Positions 60,247-64,000 of a stretch of 64,000 nt of DNA are shown here, piece by piece. Position 1 is the stretch's first letter; each line of letters starts with the position of its first letter. The position numbers were made by a program, and so were the translations under genes. Below the pieces are notes generated by a model. The model had not been told where the DNA came from, searched no databases, and worked only from the letters and a program-made list of their open reading frames with translations. This DNA is from Kibdelosporangium banguiense (lineage in GTDB: Bacteria; Actinomycetota; Actinomycetes; Mycobacteriales; Pseudonocardiaceae), in NCBI RefSeq assembly GCF_017876405.1, contig NZ_JAGINW010000001.1, positions 1,315,203-1,379,202 of the forward strand, written 5' to 3'.

Positions 60247-60747
60247 TCAGACACCAGTGGTCGCGTACGTGCCGAACACGAAGCCCACGGAGAACAGGCC
60301 GGTGAAGCCGAGGCCATCGTTGAGCGCCTTGGCTCCCGCGTCGGTCAGCACCAGGCTCTGGCCGTTGAGGGAGAACAGATCGATCTTGCCGCCGCTGCTC
60401 ACCCAGGCCTTCACCACGCCGGTCTTGGTGTTGACGACCGGCGCGTACGCCGCCAGGCACTTGTCGTTCGCGGTGAACTGCAGGCCGCCGGCCAGCTCAG
60501 TGACGCCGTGCCGGTTGCGCTGGACCGGGAACGTGTACGCAGGTGAGGCACCCGAGGCCGGACGTAACGCGTCGACTCTGATGTTGAAGAACCCGAAGGC
60601 TGTGACAGCCCCCGGGTCCACCGTGACGACGGTCTTTCCTTTGTAGTAGGAGCTTTCCTGCGAAGTGGTCTCCGCCACCGCGGGCGCGGCCGTGAGACCC
60701 AGCGCGAGCAGGGCACCTACGATCCCCGAGACGAGACGACTCTTCAT
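60247..60747 (-). CDS. small secreted protein, possibly HtaA-like
   Basis: A 166-aa exported protein with a signal peptide (1-25, ending AVAE) and a beta-rich mature part. The order GGLQFTAN, TGVVKAWVSS, LFSLNGQSLVLTDAGAKALN recalls HtaA-type haem-binding domains, but this is weak and the haem ligands are not obvious. AAGGAGG precedes ATG 60747. It lies 128 bases upstream of pstC on the same strand and shares its palindromic element, so joint control with phosphate uptake is likely. Confidence 0.7.
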   Translation of the reverse strand: MKSRLVSGIVGALLALGLTAAPAVAETTSQESSYYKGKTVVTVDPGAVTAFGFFNIRVDALRPASGASPAYTFPVQRNRHGVTELAGGLQFTANDKCLAAYAPVVNTKTGVVKAWVSSGGKIDLFSLNGQSLVLTDAGAKALNDGLGFTGLFSVGFVFGTYATTGV

Positions 60748-60790
60748 GATTCCTCCTTCGCCACACGCGCAAGTGCGCCACGGAATCTTC

Positions 60791-60816
60791 GGTTTCCCTG
60801 TGGTGAAAGGGAAACC
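60791..60816 (-). promoter_or_regulatory. palindromic element upstream of the secreted-protein gene, copy A
   Basis: Perfect arms GGTTTCCCT and AGGGAAACC (60791-60799, 60808-60816) around eight bases, 44-69 bases upstream of ATG 60747. It is nearly the same as the element before pstC, including loop bases and the downstream ATTC. Confidence 0.6.
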
Positions 60817-60874
60817 CGTGCCGCGCCGTGTTCGTGCGCCTGCCAGAGGCGGGAGTCGGTGCGTTCATCTCGTC

Positions 60875-61240
60875 TTAAGTCAGCCTGCCTCGGTGGCCTG
60901 GCTGGAACACCATCACCGAGGAGTCCAGGGACGCCTCCGTGACCCGCCGCATGAATCGCTTGGCCGCGAGGTCGGCATCGATCTTGCGAGCGAAGCCCTG
61001 CGCGGAACGCGCTATCGCGACGTCCGAAACCGACAGCTGCCACCACCAGTGGCCGGACGTCGATCGCTCGAACTCCAATCGCCCGTCGGCCGCGTCCTCA
61101 CGTATCGCGTCCACCTCTCGTACCGCGGCACCCTGGTCCACGTGCCCACGCACCGACACTCCCAGCACCCGGTTGTTGCCGCCGAGCAGACGCCATCTGA
61201 CACCGGTGGAGTCGGTCCGGAAACACTGGAATCTCGCCAT
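60875..61240 (-). CDS. DUF1508 (YegP)-like small protein
   Basis: A 121-aa protein. Residues about 3-45 (FRTDSTGVRWRLLGGNNRVL and the AAVREVDAIRED helix) match the single-repeat YegP/DUF1508 fold, a small beta-beta-beta-alpha unit of unknown function. The C-terminal half has a GHWWWQL strand and a basic helix. ATG 61240 is preferred because GGAGGGG lies directly upstream. Confidence 0.8.
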   Translation of the reverse strand: MARFQCFRTDSTGVRWRLLGGNNRVLGVSVRGHVDQGAAVREVDAIREDAADGRLEFERSTSGHWWWQLSVSDVAIARSAQGFARKIDADLAAKRFMRRVTEASLDSSVMVFQPGHRGRLT

Positions 61241-61427
61241 GTCCCCTCCCCGGCGGCGAACTTCTCGCCGATTCGCCGCCGCGCCAGAGAATTCATCCCA
61301 TGGGTAGACGCCAACGTATGCAAGTTGTGAACGCCACACGCGCATCGGGTTAACTACCAGTAACGAGGGGTACGCGTACCGCCGAACAGGCCACGAACTG
61401 CCGTACCCGAATGGATCAATCGATGTA

Positions 61428-62231
61428 CTACACCGCTTTGGAGTAGGCGTCCTGACCGGAGAAGACCTCACGCGCGTAGTCGACTGAGGTGTTGTAGGCC
61501 ATCACAGCGGCCCACCAGCCGCGACCGCTGGTCAGATCCCGGCCGCCGGAGCACAGATACCGCGCGGCCGAAGCGGCGGCATCGTCGATGTTCTGCGGGT
61601 CGGCCGGCGCACCGTCACCGCTCGCTCTTACCGCCCAACGTTTCCACGTCGCCGGAAGGAACTGCATCGGGCCGACGGCCCGGTCCCAGGTCACGTCTCC
61701 GTCCAGTTCCCCGCCGTCGGTGTCCTTGATCGCCCGGACACCCTGTGACCCGTTCAGGGGAATACCGATGATCGGCTTGCTGAGTTTTCCGTCGGCTTCG
61801 ACCGTGGCACCGCCGAAGCGGGCGTGCCGGGATTCCTTGCGGCCGATTCCGGCAAGCAGGGTCCAGGAGATTCCACAGCGGGGTGTGGCCGCGCGCTGGC
61901 GTTCCTCCGCCCTGGCGTACGCCATCAGTACCCGTTCGGGAATTTCCATTTTGCGCGCCATCGCGGGAACAGCGGCCATGTCGACCGGTGGCGCCTGAAA
62001 GGGCACCGCCACCCGCGCCTCGGCATTGATCTCCGGCACCGGGAACTCGGGCTGCTTGGGTCCCGGCAGGTCGATGTCCATGAGCACGAAGTACGTCGCC
62101 ACGACCATCCCCACCAGCAGCAACGCGATGACCAGCAGTTTGGGCACACGACTGCGGCGACGGGGCCGAGGTGGAGGCGGGACCGCCGCGGCGAGAGGAG
62201 ACGGAGAAGGCATCCAGTCCAGGGTACGCAC
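61428..62231 (-). CDS. lytic transglycosylase, second paralogue
   Basis: A 267-aa membrane-anchored wall hydrolase: one transmembrane helix (about residues 31-51) and a SLT-type domain with catalytic Glu in GIGRKESRHARFGG, then WDRAVGPMQFLPATWKRWA and NIDDAAASAARYLCS. It is a close relative of the enzyme at 45206 but without the proline-rich tail. The start is uncertain between GTG 62231 and ATG 62213. It is divergent from efeU. Confidence 0.9.
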   Translation of the reverse strand: MRTLDWMPSPSPLAAAVPPPPRPRRRSRVPKLLVIALLLVGMVVATYFVLMDIDLPGPKQPEFPVPEINAEARVAVPFQAPPVDMAAVPAMARKMEIPERVLMAYARAEERQRAATPRCGISWTLLAGIGRKESRHARFGGATVEADGKLSKPIIGIPLNGSQGVRAIKDTDGGELDGDVTWDRAVGPMQFLPATWKRWAVRASGDGAPADPQNIDDAAASAARYLCSGGRDLTSGRGWWAAVMAYNTSVDYAREVFSGQDAYSKAV

Positions 62232-62291
62232 CAGACGGACTCAGAGCTTGAAGCGGATCTTTCGGACCATCCCGGCAGTGCACTGGACAAG

Positions 62292-62310
62292 CCAGGCCAG
62301 CCTTACCTAA
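62292..62310 (-). promoter_or_regulatory. DtxR/IdeR-like iron box upstream of efeU
   Basis: Minus-strand TTAGGTAAGGCTGGCCTGG agrees at 14 of 19 positions with the IdeR/DtxR consensus as I recall it. It lies 38-56 bases before the efeU GTG, over the likely promoter, as expected for iron-repressed uptake genes. Confidence 0.65.
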
Positions 62311-62347
62311 ATTCAGTCGACTGTCAGAGTTCGCTGGAAGGAATCGG

Positions 62348-63190
62348 GTGGTTTTCAGTAACGCCCTTATCGGGCTACGCGAGGGATTCGAGGCCGCTCT
62401 GGTGGTCAGCATCCTGATCGCGTTCCTGGTGAAAACCGGTGATCACAAAGCCCTGAAATGGGTCTGGACCGGCGTGGGCGCGGCCGTCGCGCTGTCGGTC
62501 GCGATCGGGTTCACGCTGACCTACGGCACGGCGAACATGGGCTTCGAGACCCAGGAACTCGTCGGCGGCAGCCTGTCGATCCTGGCGGTGGCACTCGTCA
62601 CCGGAATGATCTTCTGGATGCGCAGTACGGCGCGCACGATCGCGGCCGACCTGCGCGGCAAACTGTCCGACGCGGTGCGCCTCGGGCCGATCGCCGTGAT
62701 CGTCGTCGCATTCCTTTCCGTCGGCCGGGAAGGGCTGGAGACATCCCTGTTCTTCTACGCCGCCGTGCAGACCGCGGGCGTCGGCTCGGCGCAGCCGCTG
62801 ATCGGCTTCCTGATCGGGATCGCCGTGGCGATCGTGCTCGGATTCCTGCTCTACAGGGGTGCCGTGAAGCTGAACCTCGCCAAGTTCTTCAAATACACCG
62901 GGATCGCGCTGATCATCGTCGCGGCCGGAGTGCTGGCGTACGGCATTCACGACCTGCAGGAGGCGGAATTCCTGCCGGGCCTGCGCACCCTGGCGTTCGA
63001 CCTGTCCGGGCCGATCCCGGAGTCGTCCTGGTACGGCACGCTGCTCAAGGGGATCTTCAACTACTCCGAGCAGACCACCGTACTGCAGGCCATCGCGTGG
63101 GTCGGCTACGTCGCCGTCGTCATGACGATCTTTCTGTGGCCCCGTAAAGAGAAAACCGCCCGACCGGGCCTTGTTAGGAGCAATTCGTGA
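62348..63190 (+). CDS. efeU: iron permease EfeU
   Basis: A 280-aa Ftr1-type iron permease of seven transmembrane helices with the two REGxE iron-passage motifs, LREGFEA (about residue 10) and GREGLET (about residue 135). GTG 62348 follows GGAAGG. Its stop overlaps the efeO start (GTGA), so permease and binding protein are coupled. The iron box upstream suggests repression when iron is plentiful. Confidence 0.94.
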   Translation: MVFSNALIGLREGFEAALVVSILIAFLVKTGDHKALKWVWTGVGAAVALSVAIGFTLTYGTANMGFETQELVGGSLSILAVALVTGMIFWMRSTARTIAADLRGKLSDAVRLGPIAVIVVAFLSVGREGLETSLFFYAAVQTAGVGSAQPLIGFLIGIAVAIVLGFLLYRGAVKLNLAKFFKYTGIALIIVAAGVLAYGIHDLQEAEFLPGLRTLAFDLSGPIPESSWYGTLLKGIFNYSEQTTVLQAIAWVGYVAVVMTIFLWPRKEKTARPGLVRSNS

Positions 63191-64000
63191 ACGTTCGCGC
63201 CGCACTTACCGTGGTGGCACCCCTGGTTCTGCTGGCCGCCTGCAGCGGTCAGGACGCGGCCCCACCCGCCGCGGGCGGCCCGATCCCGGTCGAAGCGAGC
63301 GACGACGCGTGCAAGGTCGCGCGTAACGCCGCCGACGCCGGCAACATCACCTTCGAGGTCAACAACAAGGGCTCGAAGGTGACCGAGTTCTACCTCTACG
63401 GCGAGGGCGACCGGATCATGGGCGAGGTCGAGAACATCGGGCCGGGCCTGACCAGACGGCTGATCGTGGAGGTCGCCGAGGCGGGCAGGTTCCAGACCGC
63501 GTGCAAACCCGGCATGAAGGGCGACGGGATCCGCGCGGACTTCACGGTCTCCGGCGGCGCGACCAAGGCCGTGGACGCCAACGCCAAGCTTGCCGAGGCG
63601 ACCAAGAGCTACCAGCGATACGTCAATTCGCAGACGGATTCGCTGGAGGCGAAGACGACCGAGTTCGTCAACGCGGTGAAGGCAGCCAACCTCGACGAGG
63701 CCAAGGCGCTGTACCCGGTGTCCCGGATCTACTGGGAGCGCATCGAGCCGGTGGCCGAGAGCTTCGGCGACATCGACCCGAAGATCGACGCCCGGGAGGA
63801 CGGCCTCGAACCCGGCCAGGAGTTCACCGGGTTCCACCGGCTGGAGCGCGACCTGTGGGTCAGCGGCCTGCAGCCGGACTCCGCCAAGATCGCCGACCAG
63901 CTGCTGGCGGACATCAAAGACCTTGTCGGCAAGGCGAAGGCAGTCGAACTGACGCCGGTGCAGCTGGCCAACGGCGCGAAGGAACTGCTGGACGAGGTGG
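63187..64000 (+). CDS. efeO: iron uptake lipoprotein EfeO (runs off the window end)
   Basis: At least 271 residues. A lipobox signal (LLAAC, about residues 15-19) precedes a cupredoxin-like domain (about 33-125) and the start of the M75 peptidase-imelysin domain, with the metal-binding HxxE-type FHRLERDLW near residue 217. In EfeUOB systems EfeO passes iron to EfeU. GTG 63187 follows AGGAG by 7 bases. The C-terminal part and any efeB lie outside the window. Confidence 0.93.
   Translation, partial: MNVRAALTVVAPLVLLAACSGQDAAPPAAGGPIPVEASDDACKVARNAADAGNITFEVNNKGSKVTEFYLYGEGDRIMGEVENIGPGLTRRLIVEVAEAGRFQTACKPGMKGDGIRADFTVSGGATKAVDANAKLAEATKSYQRYVNSQTDSLEAKTTEFVNAVKAANLDEAKALYPVSRIYWERIEPVAESFGDIDPKIDAREDGLEPGQEFTGFHRLERDLWVSGLQPDSAKIADQLLADIKDLVGKAKAVELTPVQLANGAKELLDEV

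Overview
The window is high-GC DNA, densely coding on both strands, with GTG starts, AGGAG-type ribosome binding sites and many 1-8 nt stop/start overlaps. Marker families point to a filamentous actinomycete, most likely Pseudonocardiales (Amycolatopsis/Kibdelosporangium/Lentzea-like; an inference from family content). They include an EspG/PPE/WXG-type trio, an XRE-DUF5753/DUF397 pair, an EphD-type hydrolase-SDR fusion, CtpE, DivIVA-like and FtsB proteins, DtxR-type iron control, and scattered TTA codons. No rRNA, CRISPR array, prophage or plasmid functions were seen. One tRNA gene and one TnpB-type transposase gene are present.

1-12.5 kb: start of an M20 amidohydrolase, a DUF6119-like orphan with two TTA codons, an SGNH esterase, a thiolase, an XRE/DUF397 pair, the ESX-associated trio, a BI-1/YccA membrane protein, a polysaccharide-deacetylase-like protein, a CooC-like ATPase with its small partner, and a DivIVA-like coiled-coil protein. 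12.5-26.3 kb: alpha/beta hydrolase plus EphD-like fusion, a Tat-exported dienelactone hydrolase, a MerR regulator, a 1185-aa subtilase followed by its own decayed paralogue, CtpE, a zinc-finger membrane protein, an ankyrin protein and a tRNA with anticodon UAA. 26.4-34.9 kb: NDH-2, a translationally coupled DUF4129-MoxR-DUF58 operon, an S10 carboxypeptidase, UdgB and a VapBC module.

34.9-44.1 kb is one apparent minus-strand operon: oligopeptide-binding lipoprotein, OppB, OppC, OppD, OppF, then two tandem secreted subtilases. It joins extracellular proteolysis to uptake of the peptide products. 44.2-48.9 kb is the conserved eno-ftsB-DUF501-ppx neighbourhood with a lytic transglycosylase inserted between DUF501 and ppx. 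A TnpB-family gene ends 16 bases before the eno start.

50.9-60.8 kb is a phosphate-acquisition island of unusual form. It holds pstC, pstA, a PstS with a glycine-rich C-terminal membrane anchor, an 846-aa membrane-anchored PstS-like protein, and a sortase-fold protein whose catalytic His and Cys appear lost. Facing these are a solo pstB and another secreted PstS-like protein. A small secreted protein lies upstream of pstC and shares a 26-27 bp palindromic element with it. Candidate PHO boxes precede pstB and pstC. This island is the best candidate here for a poorly described system: a surface-displayed phosphate-capture assembly. The window closes with a DUF1508-like protein, a second lytic transglycosylase, and efeU-efeO behind a DtxR/IdeR-like box.
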